From: Streptomyces sp. P3
Lineage (GTDB): Bacteria > Actinomycetota > Actinomycetes > Streptomycetales > Streptomycetaceae
Reading direction: 5' to 3'
Assembly (NCBI GenBank): GCA_016893485.2
Contig: JAFEKX020000001.1
Location: forward strand, 2,480,001-2,544,000
DNA: 64,000 nt
Shown: piece by piece, positions 27,379-37,387 of the stretch
Layout: every line of letters starts with the position of its first letter
How positions within the stretch are numbered: the stretch's first letter is position 1
The notes under the pieces: generated by a model
Told to the model about the DNA's origin: nothing
Database searches by the model: none
Seen by the model: only the letters and a program-made list of their open reading frames with translations
Made by a program: the position numbers and the translations under genes

Positions 27379-28997
27379 TCAGTGGGCTCCGGTGCCGGTC
27401 AGGGACCGTACCTCCAGCTCCGCGTACTTGCCGGTGTCCGGCTCCTCCTTGGAGAGGATCGTGCCGAGCCAGCCCAGCAGGAAGCCGACGGGGATGGAGA
27501 TGATGCCGGGGTTCTCCAGGGGGAACCACTGGAAGTCGACGTGGGGAACATCGACGTCTCCTTGCCGGAGACCACCGGCGAGAAGAGGACCAGACCGACC
27601 GCGGTGACCAGGCCGCCGTAGATCGACCAGAGGGCGCCCTGGGTGGTGAAGCGTTTCCAGAAGAGGCTGTAGAGGATCGTCGGGAGGTTGGCGGAGGCGG
27701 CGACCGCGAAGGCCAGGGCGACCAGGCCGGCGACGTTCAGATCGCGGGCGAGGGCGCCGAGGACGATGGAGACGGCGCCGATGCCGACGGTGGCGTAGCG
27801 GGCGGCGGCCATCTCCTGCTTCTCGGTGGCCTGGCCGCGCTTGATGACGTTCGCGTAGATGTCGTGGGCGAACGAGGACGACGAGGCCAGGGTCAGTCCG
27901 GCGACGACCGCGAGGATCGTGGCGAAGGCGACCGCCGAGATGGTGGCCAGGAGGATGGCACCCCAGTTGGAGTCGACTCCGCCCAGATGCAGTGCCAGGA
28001 GTGGGGCGGCCGTGTTGCCCGCCTTGTTGGAGGCGATGATCTCGTCGGGTTTGATCAGTGCGGCGGCACCGAACCCGAGGGCCAGGGTCATCAGGTAGAA
28101 GGCGCCGATCAGGCCGATGGCCCAGATGACCGACTTACGGGCGGCCTTGGCGGTGGGCACCGTGTAGAAGCGGATCAGGATGTGCGGCAGTCCGGCGGTG
28201 CCGAGGACCAGGGCGAGGCCCAGGGAGATGAAGTCCAGCTTGGTCGTGCCGGTGGCGCCGTACTTGAGGCCGGGGTTCAGGAAGGCGGACCCCTTGCCGC
28301 TGTTGGAGGCGGCCTTGCCGAGCAGGTCGGAGACGTTGAAGTCGAACTTCAGCAGCACCAGGAAGGTCAGCAGCAGCGCGCCGGCGATGAGCAGGCAGGC
28401 CTTGACCATCTGGACCCAGGTGGTGCCCTTCATGCCGCCGATGGTGACGTACACGATCATCAGGACGCCGACCAGGGCGACGATGCCGATCTTGCCCGCG
28501 TCGGTGGTGATGCCGAGGAGCAGCGAGACCAGGACGCCCGCGCCGGCCATCTGGGCCAGCAGGTAGAAGATCGACACCACGATGGTGGAGGTGCCGGCCG
28601 CGGTGCGGACCGGGCGCTGGCGCATGCGGTACGCGAGGACGTCGCCCATGGTGTAGCGGCCCGAGTTGCGCAGCGGTTCGGCCACCAGGAGCAGGGCGAC
28701 CAGCCAGGCGACCAGGAAGCCGATGGAGTACAGGAAGCCGTCGTACCCGAAGAGGGCGATCGCGCCCGCGATGCCGAGGAAGGACGCGGCGGACATGTAG
28801 TCGCCGGAGACGGCGAGGCCGTTCTGGAAGGCGGTGAACTGGCGGCCGCCCGCGTAGAAGTCGGCGGCGCTCTTCGTCTGGCGGCCCGCCCATACGGTGA
28901 TGACGAGCGTCGCGGCGACGAAGATCGCGAACAGGGTGATGATCAGCGGCCGGTGCTGGCTCGCCTCGCCTGCGGCGAGGGTGATCGCGGGGCTCAT
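27379..28997 (-). CDS. sodium:solute symporter, ActP/acetate-permease type
   Basis: This is a membrane carrier of about 540 residues with some thirteen spans. The family core is clear: [78 protein letters not shown] and [20 protein letters not shown]. Close relatives take up acetate and other short monocarboxylates with sodium or protons. One missing base near 27545 shifts the last 50 residues, whose corrected end is [19 protein letters not shown]. The ATG overlaps the stop of the DUF485 gene, a pairing typical of acetate permeases. Confidence 0.92.
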
Positions 28998-29349
28998 GCG
29001 CCGTCCTCCATCCGGGACTTGATGGCTGCCGCCTTGGGGTCGAGCTTCGCGGCGGAGTACCGCGCGTACCACCAGGCGATGAGGAACGTGGTGAGGAACT
29101 GGGCGAGGCCCAGGACCAGGGCGACGTTGATGTTGCCGACGACCTTGGTGTCCATGAAGTCGTCCGCGTAGTTGCACAGCAGCACGTACAGCAGGTACCA
29201 GACGATGAAGGCGACGGTCAGCGGGAAGGCGAAGGAGCGGTGGGCGCGGCGCAGTTCGGCGAACTCCGCACTCTCCTGGACCTGTTCGAACTCCTCGGTA
29301 CTGGGGAGTTGGCGTTCGGCTTTCGAGGGGGTGGTGTCTCGGTGGCCAC
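28994..29349 (-). CDS. DUF485 membrane protein (YjcH-like symporter partner)
   Basis: This small two-span protein of about 118 residues is the usual partner of ActP-type symporters. After correcting a missing C near 29325 it reads VATETPPPSKAERQL, then ELRRAHRSFAFPLTVAFIVW, YLLYVLLCNYADDFM and LVLGLAQFLTTFLIAWWYAR. The GTG start at 29349 follows GAGGAGAC. Its TGA overlaps the symporter ATG by four bases, so expression is coupled. The role is probably assembly or stability of the carrier. Confidence 0.9.
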
Positions 29350-29590
29350 GGTGTCTCCTCGCGTTGCGGACCTGCGGGTACTGAGTTGGCTTGGCGCTTC
29401 CTGCCCAAGGGCACGGCGCGGCACCTCGACCGGTTCAACTCCTTTGACTTCTTTCGGTAGTCGTCTTTGGGAAATCATTGCTGGCCAGCCGTCGCGGGAG
29501 ATAGCTTCAGGTCTGCACGACTCGTCATGTACCTGCCCGGGCGCCAACCACGTCTCGGGCCGTTTCGTTTTCGGATGATGTGGAGATCCC

Positions 29591-31128
29591 ATGGCTCATC
29601 TGCGCCCCAGACGCCGGCTCGCCCTCGCCGTGCCGGTCGTGCTGTCGCTGACCGCCTCGCTCGGTTTCCTCCCGTCCGCGGCCTCGGCGGTCCCGGCCGT
29701 CGAGACCGGGACCGCGGCCCAGGCCGCCGACGCACCGAATCTTGCGTATGTGGTCAACACACGGCTGGACGACCGGACGATCAACTCGGTCAAGAAGGCG
29801 ATCAATGCGGCCGGCGGCACCATCGTGGTGACGTACGAGAAGATCGGCGTGATCGTCGTTCACTCGGCGAACCCCGACTTCGGCCCGGTCATCCGCAAGG
29901 TGCACGGTGTGCAGTCGGCCGGTGCCACGCGCACCGCGCCGCTGAGCCTCGCCTCGACGACCGACGAGGGCGCGGTGCAGTACCTCTCCAAGGACCAGGC
30001 CGCGAAGACGGCGAAGGCCTCCGCGGCCGCCGGTGACAGCGAGCCCCTGGAAGCCGACCAGTGGGACCTGCCGGCGATCGGCGCCGACAAGGCCGCCAAG
30101 ATCAACCCGGGCAGCAAGAGCGTGACGGTCGCCGTCATCGACGTCGGCGTGGACGACACCCACCCGGACATCGCCCCGAACTTCTCCCCTCGCAGTCCGC
30201 GAACTGCGTGGGCGGCAAGGCGGACACCACGTACGGCTCCTGGCGTCCCGTGGACTCCTCCCACTACCACGGCACGCATGTCGCGGGTGAGATCGCCGCC
30301 GCCCGCAACGGCATCGGTGTGGCCGGCGTCGCACCGGGCGTGAAGGTCTCCGGCATCACGGTGGCCGAGCCGGACTCGACCCAGTTGTTCTACCCGGAGA
30401 GCGTGGTCTGCGCGTTCGTGTTCGCGGCGGACCACGGCGTGGAGATCACCAACAACAGCTACTACGTTGATCCTTGGCTGTACAACTGCATGGACGACCC
30501 CGATCAACGTGCCATCGTTGATGCGGTCAACAGGGCCCAGCTGTACGCGCAGAGCAAGGGCACGCTCAACGTCGCGGCGGCCGGCAACTCGAACGACGAC
30601 CTCGACTCCCACGCCCTCGTCGACACCTCCAGCCCCGACGACTCGACCGCGACGACCCGGACGGTCGACCCGCACGAGTGCTTCGACGTACCGACCCAGT
30701 TGCCAGGCGTCGTCACGGTCAGCTCGGTCGGCGTCACGAAGGCCAAGTCGTACTTCTCCAGCTACGGCAAGGGCGTCATCGACGTGGCCGCGCCGGGCGG
30801 CGACGCCCGGCAGATCCCGGACACCCCGTCGAAGAACGGCCGCATCCTCTCCACGCTGCCGAACAACTCCTACGGCTATCTCCAGGGCACCTCGATGGCG
30901 ACCCCGCACGTCGCCGCGGTGGCCGCGCTGCTCAAGTCCACGCACCGGTACGCCAGTCCGGCCCAGTTGCAGGGGCTGCTGAAGGCCGAGGCGGACAACC
31001 CGGGCTGCCCGACCGAGCCGTACGACACCAACGGTGACGGCGTCGTGGACGCGACCTGCGTGGGCGGCAAGCGGGTCAACGGCTTCTACGGGTTCGGCAT
31101 CGTCAACGCGCTGCGTGCGGTGAAGTAG
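29591..31128 (+). CDS. secreted subtilisin-like serine protease (S8)
   Basis: This exported protease of about 512 residues carries a signal peptide (MAHLRPRRRLALAVPVVLSL, ending near ASA). A propeptide-like region of about 120 residues follows, then the subtilase domain. The catalytic triad is visible as Asp in VIDVGVDDTHPD, His in HYHGTHVAGEIAA and Ser in GTSMATPHVAAVAAL. The oxyanion asparagine is in NVAAAGNSNDD. One missing base near 30190 lies between the Asp and His blocks. The ATG follows TGTGGAG. It is divergent from the symporter operon and closed by a terminator. It probably degrades extracellular protein. Confidence 0.94.
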
Positions 31129-31147
31129 CCGACACCTCGCTTGCTCA

Positions 31148-31175
31148 CGGGCCGGGCGGACTTCCGCCCGGCCCG
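31148..31175. terminator. terminator after the protease gene
   Basis: CGGGCCGGGCGG and CCGCCCGGCCCG form a perfect stem with a four-base loop, followed by TTCGCG. It separates the protease from the CoA-transferase promoter. Confidence 0.85.
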
Positions 31176-31205
31176 TTCGCGTCCGTACAGTCCATCCATG
31201 CATAT

Positions 31206-31237
31206 ATTGATTGAATCAATACTGCATAGTTCAATCA
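31206..31237. promoter_or_regulatory. AT-rich palindromic operator candidate before the CoA-transferase gene
   Basis: The perfect 15-bp palindrome ATTGATTGAATCAAT lies at 31206-31220. Its inner half TGATTGAA is repeated inverted as TTCAATCA at 31230-31237, ending on the start codon. This AT-rich island in GC-rich DNA looks like a repressor site for a dimeric regulator. No regulator gene is adjacent, so the binding protein must be encoded elsewhere. Confidence 0.6.
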
Positions 31238-32658
31238 TGACTGATACAGATGGCATCACGGTGGCCTGGGGTGCGATGGGCGGCGATCCCGCCCTGGTCT
31301 CGCGCGTCTCGACCGTCGTACGCGCGGGAGCGCTTCAAGCACGCCTTCCCGTACGGGAGTTGGCGCGGGCCTGTGTAGGAGCGTGCGCGCTGGCCGCCGC
31401 CGAGTTGGGGGCGCGGCGGGCCGGACTCGCTGAGGTGCCCGGGGTGCGGGTCGACGACGGGGCCCTCGCCACGGCGTTCGTCAGTGAGCGGCACCTGTTG
31501 ATCGACGGGCGGGCGCCGGTCAGCTTCGCGCCGCTGTCGCGGTTCTGGCGGACGGCCGACGGGTGGGTCCGCACCCACGCGAACTATCCGCACCACCGGG
31601 CACGACTGCTGGGCGCGTTGGGGCTGACGGAGGGCGCCTCCGTGGAGACCGTGGCCGGCGTGCTCGCCGAGCGGTCCGCCCTGGAGGTGGAGGAGGCGGT
31701 CTACGGCGCCGGGGGCCTCGCGGTCGCGCTGCGGACGGCGGAGCAGTGGGCCGCGCATCCACAGGGGGCCGCGGTCGCCGGGCAGCCGCTCGTCGGACGC
31801 GAGCGGATCGGCACGGCACGCGCGCGTGTACTCCCGCCGCTCGACGGCGACCCGTCGCTGCCCGCCGCCGGGGTGCGCGTGCTCGACCTGACCCGGGTCA
31901 TCGCGGGCCCGGTCGCCACGCGGACGCTCGCGCTGCTCGGCGCGGACGTGCTGCGGGTGGACGCCCCGCGGTTGCCCGAGGACCCGGACGCGCACGCGGA
32001 CACCGGGTTCGGGAAGCGGTCGACCCGGCTGGACCTGGGGCTCGCGGCCGGTCGGCGTGCCTTCGGGAGTTGCTGGAGCAGGCGGACGTGGTCGTCACCG
32101 GGTACCGGCCGGGCGCCCTTGACCGGTTCGGGCTCTCCCCGAGGCGCTGCTCGACCGCAGGCCCGGGCTGGTCGTGGCGCAGTTGTCGGCGTGGGGTGCG
32201 TACGGGCCGTGGGGTGACCGGCGGGGTTCGACAGCCTGGCGCAGGCCGCCACGGGCATCGCGGCGATCGAGGGGTCGCCGGAACAACCCGGCGCGCTGCC
32301 CGCGCAGGCCCTCGACCACGGGACGGGGTACCTGCTGGCGGGCGCGGTGCTGCGGGCGTTGACGGAACAGTCGGAGCGGGGCGGCGGCATCGTCCTGCGG
32401 CCGGCGCTCGCGCGGACTGCGCGGTGGCTGATCGCGGGTCAGAGTGAGCGGGGCCGGGTGACGGCACGCGAGCAGGGTGCGATCGCCCGCGAGGAGAGCG
32501 GGACGGCGTACACCCGGCCCGACGCCTGGCTGGTCGAGACAGGCAGCGGTATCGGGCGCCTTCGGCATGCCCTGTCGCCGGTGTCGTTCGACGGCGGGCC
32601 CTCGAACTGGGCGCGTCCGCCGGGGTGTTGGGGCACGGATCCGGCTCGTTGGGCTTGA
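31237..32658 (+). CDS. CaiB/BaiF-family CoA-transferase
   Basis: Class III CoA-transferases move CoA between carboxylic acids. The C-terminal half carries the diagnostic start of the family domain, VRVLDLTRVIAGPVATRTLA and LLGADVLRVDAP, then VVVTGYRPGALDRFG, VAQLSAWGAYGPWG and DHGTGYLLAGAVLRAL. The first 190 residues resemble the other half of the fold (RFWRTADGWVRTHANYPHH). Three indels between 32060 and 32225 disrupt the middle; the corrected protein is about 473 residues. ATG 31237 touches a palindromic operator. Substrates are unknown, and no catabolic partner lies nearby. Confidence 0.82.
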
Positions 32659-32758
32659 TTCCGGAGGTGACCGGAAACGCACTTACGGGTGAAATGCGGT
32701 TCCTCCAATTGTTTTGCTGCACTTGCCCGGTTCTGCGACGGCTGGTGAAGATCTTGGG

Positions 32759-33767
32759 GTGACCCTGATACGACCGACTGTCGAAGCGGCCGACACCAGC
32801 GGCTCCGGGCGGCGCCCCGGTACGCGTCGGGCCGTCGCCGTGCTGGCCCTGGTGGCGCTCGCCGCGCTGATCCCACTGCTCGGCCCGACCGCCGCGCTGC
32901 ACGACACCGGGGAGGCCGCCGCGCCCGGTGTCGGGGGCATCGCGCTGCTGAGGGCGGTGCTGTTCGGGGCTTTGTGCGTGCCCCTGGGCGAGCTGTTCGT
33001 GCACCGGCTGGCGCGCACCGTGCCCGGCGCTCCCCGAACGGGCCCCCACAGCTGGGCCCTGTACGCGTCCGGCGTCGGTTTCGTCGCCGCGCTGGGGCTC
33101 GCGTCGGTCGCGGGGACGGGCACCCTGGTGCCGGACAGCCTGACCCGGATCGACATCGGCGGCCTCTTCCAGTCCCGAGACGGCAGGCTCGCCCTCCTGG
33201 AGGTCGGCGCGTTCGCCGTGGCGGCCCTGTGCGCGCGGTCGCGGCGGCCCGGCGTACAGGTGTGGCCCCTTGCCGCCGTGGTTTCGCGGAGGCGCTGCGC
33301 GCGCATCCGACGGGCGAGTACAGCCCCTGGTCGGCTCCGAACTGACCCTGGTCCATCTGATGTGCGCGGCGCTGTGGGTGGGCGGTCTGCTGCACGCGCT
33401 GCGAACACTGCGGCAGTGGCGGGGCATCGAGGCGGGCGCCGCGCTGCTGGGTCTCTACGCGCGCGTGGCGGGCGTCCTGCTCGCCGCGATCACCGCCACG
33501 GGGGTGTGCAGTTCGCTGCGCCGGATGCCGGTCGGCACGATCCTGGACCAGCTGACGACGACGGCGTACGGGCGCACCCTGCTCGCCAAGGTGCTGCTCG
33601 TCGCCGCCGTCGCCGTCCTCGCGCTGTGGGCCCGGTCCCGGCTGCGGCGGGCCACCGATCCGCTGACCGCCTGCTCCCCCGCGCGGGCGGAGGTCGTCGC
33701 CCTGGGAGTGGTGGTCGTGCTCTCCGGACTGCTGACGGCCTTGCCGGTGCCGATCCGCTGGCATTGA
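32759..33767 (+). CDS. CopD-like multi-span membrane protein
   Basis: This integral membrane protein of about 336 residues has eight or so hydrophobic segments. The C-terminal half matches the CopD domain: ELTLVHLMCAALWVGGLLHA with conserved histidines, LYARVAGVLLAAITATGVCS and AYGRTLLAKVLLVAAVAVLA. CopD proteins are linked to copper handling across the membrane. Two indels near 33283 and 33330 lie in the loop before the domain (FAEALRAHPTGEYSPW). The start is a GTG at 32759 after TGGTGAAGA. No CopC domain or copper chaperone gene is seen next to it. Confidence 0.75.
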
Positions 33768-33769
33768 CC

Positions 33770-33875
33770 AGCCAGTCGATCAACCCAGCCCGCCGATCAA
33801 CCCGTCGGTCAACCAAGCGACCAGTCAGTCAATGGTGCCGTCAATGGTTGATCGACCGATTGATCGACCGAGTGG
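33770..33875. repeat. repeat-rich convergent intergenic region
   Basis: The gap between the convergent CopD and dehydrogenase genes is built from short words in both orientations: GATCAACCC twice, GTCAATGGT twice and GATCGACCGA twice. CGATCAACC (33793) can pair with GGTTGATCG (33846). It may form an irregular hairpin acting as terminator for both genes. Confidence 0.6.
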
Positions 33876-34922
33876 TCAGCCGTTGGTGACCAGGACCTTC
33901 AGGGCCGTGCGCTCGTCCATCGCCTTGTAGCCGTCGGGCACGCCCTCCAGGCCGACCGTCAGGTCGAAGACGGGCGACGGGTCGATCGTGCCGTCCAGGA
34001 CATCGGGCAGCAGTTCCGGGATGTACGCGCGGACCGGCGCGACGCCGCCGCGAAGGGCGATGTTCCGGTCGAACATGACCCCGAGGTCGAGGCCGGTGCC
34101 GCTGCCGTGCGGGACGCCGACGAAGCCGATCGCGCCGCCGTCACGCGTGATCTCGACGGCCGTGCGCATGGACTGCTCGGTGCCGACGGCCTCGACGACG
34201 GCGTGCGCGCCCTGTCCGCGGGTGAGTTCGCGGACGGCGGCGACGGCCTCCTCGCCGCGTGCGGCGACGACATCGGTGGCGCCGAAGCGGCGGGCGATGT
34301 CCGTACGCGTCTCGTGCCGGCCGAGCGCGATGATCCGCTCGGCGCCGAGGCGCTTGGCGGCGAGCACCGCGCACAGGCCGACCGCCCCGTCGCCCACGAC
34401 GGCGACGGTGGTGCCCTTGCTGACGCCGGCGCCCAGGGCCGCGTGGTGGCCGGTGCCCATGACGTCGGACAGGGTCAGCAGCGCGGACAGCAGGTGGTCG
34501 TCGGAGGCCGCCTCCTTCGGCAGCCGTACGAGGGTGCCGTCGGCGAAGGGCACGCGTACGGCCTCGCCCTGGCCGCCGTCGAAGCCCACGGCGCCCCAGA
34601 AGCCGCCGTGCACGCAGGAGGTGGTGAGGCCCTCGCGGCAGTAGTCGCAGACGCCGTCGGACCACATGAAGGGCGCGACCACGAGGTCGCCGGTCCTGAC
34701 GCCGGTCACCTCGGAGCCGGTCTCCTCGACGATCCCGAGGAACTCGTGCCCGATGCGCTGCCCCGGCTGCCGGGCCGCCTCGCCACGGTACGCCCAGAGG
34801 TCGCTGCCGCAGATGCAGGCGCGCAGCACCCGGACGACGGCGTCGGTCGGCAGCTGGACCAGGGGCTCGGGCACGTCCTCCACGCGCATGTCGAACGGGG
34901 CGTGGATGGTGGTGGCGCGCAT
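33876..34922 (-). CDS. zinc-dependent alcohol dehydrogenase (MDR family)
   Basis: This intact 348-residue medium-chain dehydrogenase oxidises an unidentified alcohol with NAD(P). The catalytic zinc site is seen in CICGSDLWAY and GHEFLGIVEETG. The structural-zinc loop is reduced (CDYCREGLTTSC). The cofactor site is VAVVGDGAVGLCAVLAAKRL. It resembles the glutathione-independent formaldehyde/threonine dehydrogenase-like MDR proteins with a short C-terminus. ATG 34922 is preceded by AGAAGGACCCTC. The lysoplasmalogenase gene ends only 40 bp upstream on the same strand, so all three genes may be cotranscribed. Confidence 0.9.
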   Translation of the reverse strand: MRATTIHAPFDMRVEDVPEPLVQLPTDAVVRVLRACICGSDLWAYRGEAARQPGQRIGHEFLGIVEETGSEVTGVRTGDLVVAPFMWSDGVCDYCREGLTTSCVHGGFWGAVGFDGGQGEAVRVPFADGTLVRLPKEAASDDHLLSALLTLSDVMGTGHHAALGAGVSKGTTVAVVGDGAVGLCAVLAAKRLGAERIIALGRHETRTDIARRFGATDVVAARGEEAVAAVRELTRGQGAHAVVEAVGTEQSMRTAVEITRDGGAIGFVGVPHGSGTGLDLGVMFDRNIALRGGVAPVRAYIPELLPDVLDGTIDPSPVFDLTVGLEGVPDGYKAMDERTALKVLVTNG

Positions 34923-34961
34923 GAGGGTCCTTCTCGTCGCGGGTGTGCTGGTGCGGTGCGC

Positions 34962-35669
34962 TCAGGGGGTGGTCGAGCGCACTTCACGGTACGCCGCCGT
35001 CGGTGCGCGGCGCTCGGCGAGGGTGCCGAGCACGCCCTGGACCAGCAGGAACTGTGCGGCGATGTACGTCAGCATGATCCAGAAGTCGGGCCTTGGCGGC
35101 TGCGGCCAGTCGGCGACACCCGTCGCGATGAGGGTGTCGGAGACCATGAAGAGCGCCCCGCCGAGCCCCGCGACGAGGCCGAGCCGGATGACCGCGGCGC
35201 ACGCCATGGCCGTGAGGAGGGCGCTGTAGCCGGCCACGGGGACGCGCAGGTCCGCCGGGAGGTCGGGCCACAGCAGCGTGACGGTGACGGCCAGGGCGAC
35301 GGCGTACCCGGCGACGAGGAGACCGGCACGCACGCGTGGAGCACGTTCCGGGCCGCCGTACGTCCTGAAGAGGGCGAGGTAGCAGACGTGGCCCGCCGCG
35401 AAGCCGGCCATCCCCGCGAGGAAGGCGGGGTCGGCGTCGGAGAGCAGCAGGGTGTCGCCGCCCCAGCCGAAGAGCAGCGCGGCGACGAGGAGCCGGGGTG
35501 CGCCGCGCAGGGCCGCGTACGCGGCGAGGAGCGGCATCAGGAGGGGCTTGGCGACGGTGTGGGCGGGGTCGTGGCCGACGGCGAGCGCGAGCAGGTCCAC
35601 GAGGGCGGCGAGACCGAAGGCCGCCAGGAGAACGCGTGGGGCGGCCGGGTGTCCGGGACGTCGGTTCAC
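34962..35669 (-). CDS. lysoplasmalogenase (YhhN/TMEM86 family)
   Basis: This intact 235-residue membrane protein has about eight hydrophobic segments and the YhhN family signatures KPLLMPLLAAYA, LLFGWGGDTLLL and GGALFMVSDTLIA, with conserved acidic residues in membrane-facing loops. Characterised relatives hydrolyse the vinyl-ether bond of lysoplasmalogens. The GTG start at 35669 overlaps the stop of the sterol-desaturase-like gene (GTGA), indicating coupled translation. Together the pair may degrade or remodel ether lipids. The assignment of substrate in Streptomyces is inference. Confidence 0.85.
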   Translation of the reverse strand: MNRRPGHPAAPRVLLAAFGLAALVDLLALAVGHDPAHTVAKPLLMPLLAAYAALRGAPRLLVAALLFGWGGDTLLLSDADPAFLAGMAGFAAGHVCYLALFRTYGGPERAPRVRAGLLVAGYAVALAVTVTLLWPDLPADLRVPVAGYSALLTAMACAAVIRLGLVAGLGGALFMVSDTLIATGVADWPQPPRPDFWIMLTYIAAQFLLVQGVLGTLAERRAPTAAYREVRSTTP

Positions 35670-36544
35670 GCGGCCGCGGTCTCCTCGGCGGCCGGGACGC
35701 CCTCTTCCACGGCGGGTGCCGGCTGCCAGCCCGGTCCCCGGAAGACGCGTCCCGCGCGCTCGCGCCAACTGGTCGCTGTCTTCAGGTCCTTGGCGATGGC
35801 GACGTACTCATGGGTGGCGACCTTGATCGGGTTGAACGTGTTGATGTTCTTGGTCAACCCGTAGACGGGCCGCTCGACCTCGGGCACGAAGGACCCGAAG
35901 AGCCGGTCCCAAAGGATGAGGATGCCGCCGAAGTTGCGATCCAGGTAGCCGCCCTGGGAAGCGTGGTGGACCCGGTGGTGGGACGGGGTGTTGAAGACGA
36001 ACTCAAACCAGCGGGGCATCCGGTCGATCCGCTCGGTGTGGATCCAGAACTGGTAGACGAGGTTCGCCGAGGAGCAGAACGCGAGCGCGGCGGGATGCAC
36101 GCCCAGGGCGACGAGCGGGACATAGAAGGGCCACACCGTGAGGGTCGTCCAGGGCTGGCGCAGGGCCGTGGTGAGGTTGAACCTGCGGCTGGAGTGGTGG
36201 ACGACATGGCAGGCCCACAGGATGCGGATGACGTGGTGGCCGCGGTGGGACCAGTAGTAGAAGAAGTCCTGTCCGAGCAGCATCAGCGGGATCGTCCACC
36301 ACAGGACGGGCACGCGCAGCGGGGTGAGTTCGTAGATCGCGGTGTAGATCGCGACGATCGGGATCTTCCAGAGGAAGTCGAAGACGAGGCTCCCGAGCCC
36401 CATGCCGAGACTCGTCGCGGCGTCCTTCGCCTCGTAGCCCGCCGCGTCCTCGTCGGGGTGAACGCGCACGCTGATCATCTCGATCACGGTGAGCAGCACG
36501 AAGGCGGGTATCGACCAGAGCACGGCATCGGGCAGGTTCGGCAT
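35666..36544 (-). CDS. sterol desaturase/fatty acid hydroxylase-superfamily protein
   Basis: This membrane di-iron oxygenase of about 292 residues is intact. The histidine boxes that bind the metal centre are HRGHH, HVVHHSSRRFN and HRVHHASQGGYLDRNFGG, between four or five hydrophobic spans. The superfamily includes sterol desaturases, lipid hydroxylases and alkylglycerol monooxygenase. The ATG at 36544 (MPNLPDAVLW) is preferred; an in-frame start seven codons earlier is possible. Coupling to the lysoplasmalogenase gene points to ether-lipid cleavage as a plausible role rather than sterol modification. Confidence 0.87.
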   Translation of the reverse strand: MPNLPDAVLWSIPAFVLLTVIEMISVRVHPDEDAAGYEAKDAATSLGMGLGSLVFDFLWKIPIVAIYTAIYELTPLRVPVLWWTIPLMLLGQDFFYYWSHRGHHVIRILWACHVVHHSSRRFNLTTALRQPWTTLTVWPFYVPLVALGVHPAALAFCSSANLVYQFWIHTERIDRMPRWFEFVFNTPSHHRVHHASQGGYLDRNFGGILILWDRLFGSFVPEVERPVYGLTKNINTFNPIKVATHEYVAIAKDLKTATSWRERAGRVFRGPGWQPAPAVEEGVPAAEETAAA

Positions 36545-36644
36545 GGATGAACCGTAGGACCGCAAATCGGCCGCGACTAGACGTTGTTACCCACAAGTAT
36601 TACCCGGGGTACGCGCTTGCTTGTTGGTGATCTCCGCCAACGCG

Positions 36645-37364
36645 TCACGCTCCCACCGCCCCCAGCAGCGTCCCCGCCACGTACGTCACCGCCATCGCCA
36701 GCGCTCCCCGGCCACGTTCCGCGCCATCGCCGGCCTCGATGCGGCCGCGCCGAGGCGGGCGCTGGCCCAGCCGGTGAGGACGAGGGCCGCGAGGGAGGAG
36801 ACGACGGTGACGCCGAGGCGCCAGCCGGCCGGGGGGCAGGACGATCGCCAGGAGGGGCAGCAGGGCGCCGATCGTGAAGGACAGGAAACTCGCCCCGGCC
36901 GCGTGCCAGGGGTTGGTGAGGTCGTCGGGGTCGATGTTGAGCTCCACGCGCGCGTGGGCCCGCAGCGCGTCGCGTTCCGTGAGCTGGGCCGCCGCCTCCA
37001 TGGCCACGTCCCGGGTCAGCCCGCGGTCCTGGAGGAGTTCGGTCAACTCCTCCAGTTCTGCCTCCGGTTGCTCCTTCAGCTCGCGCTGCTCCATGGCCAG
37101 GGCGGCCTTCTCCGAGTCGCGCTGCGTCGAGACGGACACGTACTCCCCCGCCGCCATCGACATGGAACCGGCGAGGAGACCCGCGAGCCCGGCCGTCAGC
37201 AGCGCCGTGCGGTCGTCCGTGGCACCGGCCACGCCGACGACGAGTCCGGCGGTCGACAGGATGCCGTCGTTCGCGCCGAGGACCGCGGCCCGCAGCCAGT
37301 TCAGCCGGGAGCCGAGGCTGCCGCCGTGGGCCTCGGAGTGGGACCCGCCGTTGGTTTCAGTCAC
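36645..37364 (-). CDS. VIT1/CCC1-family metal transporter
   Basis: This vacuolar-iron-transporter-type membrane protein has about 240 residues and five spans. Signatures are NWLRAAVLGANDGILSTAGL, LLAGSMSMAAGEYVSVSTQR and the metal-binding helical segment with many Glu (ALAMEQRELKEQPEAELEEL). The last span is ALAMAVTYVAGTLLGAVGA. Two compensating indels near 36825 and 36715 garble about 35 residues before it. Its GTG (37364) follows CCTCCGGG poorly, and the upstream amidohydrolase frame runs into it without a stop. It probably moves iron or manganese out of the cytoplasm. Confidence 0.87.
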   Translation of the reverse strand: MTETNGGSHSEAHGGSLGSRLNWLRAAVLGANDGILSTAGLVVGVAGATDDRTALLTAGLAGLLAGSMSMAAGEYVSVSTQRDSEKAALAMEQRELKEQPEAELEELTELLQDRGLTRDVAMEAAAQLTERDALRAHARVELNIDPDDLTNPWHAAGASFLSFTIGALLPLLAIVLPPGRLAPRRHRRLLPRGPRPHRLGQRPPRRGRIEAGDGAERGRGALAMAVTYVAGTLLGAVGA

Positions 37365-37387
37365 CCCGGAGGATTCCACCCCGGGTC

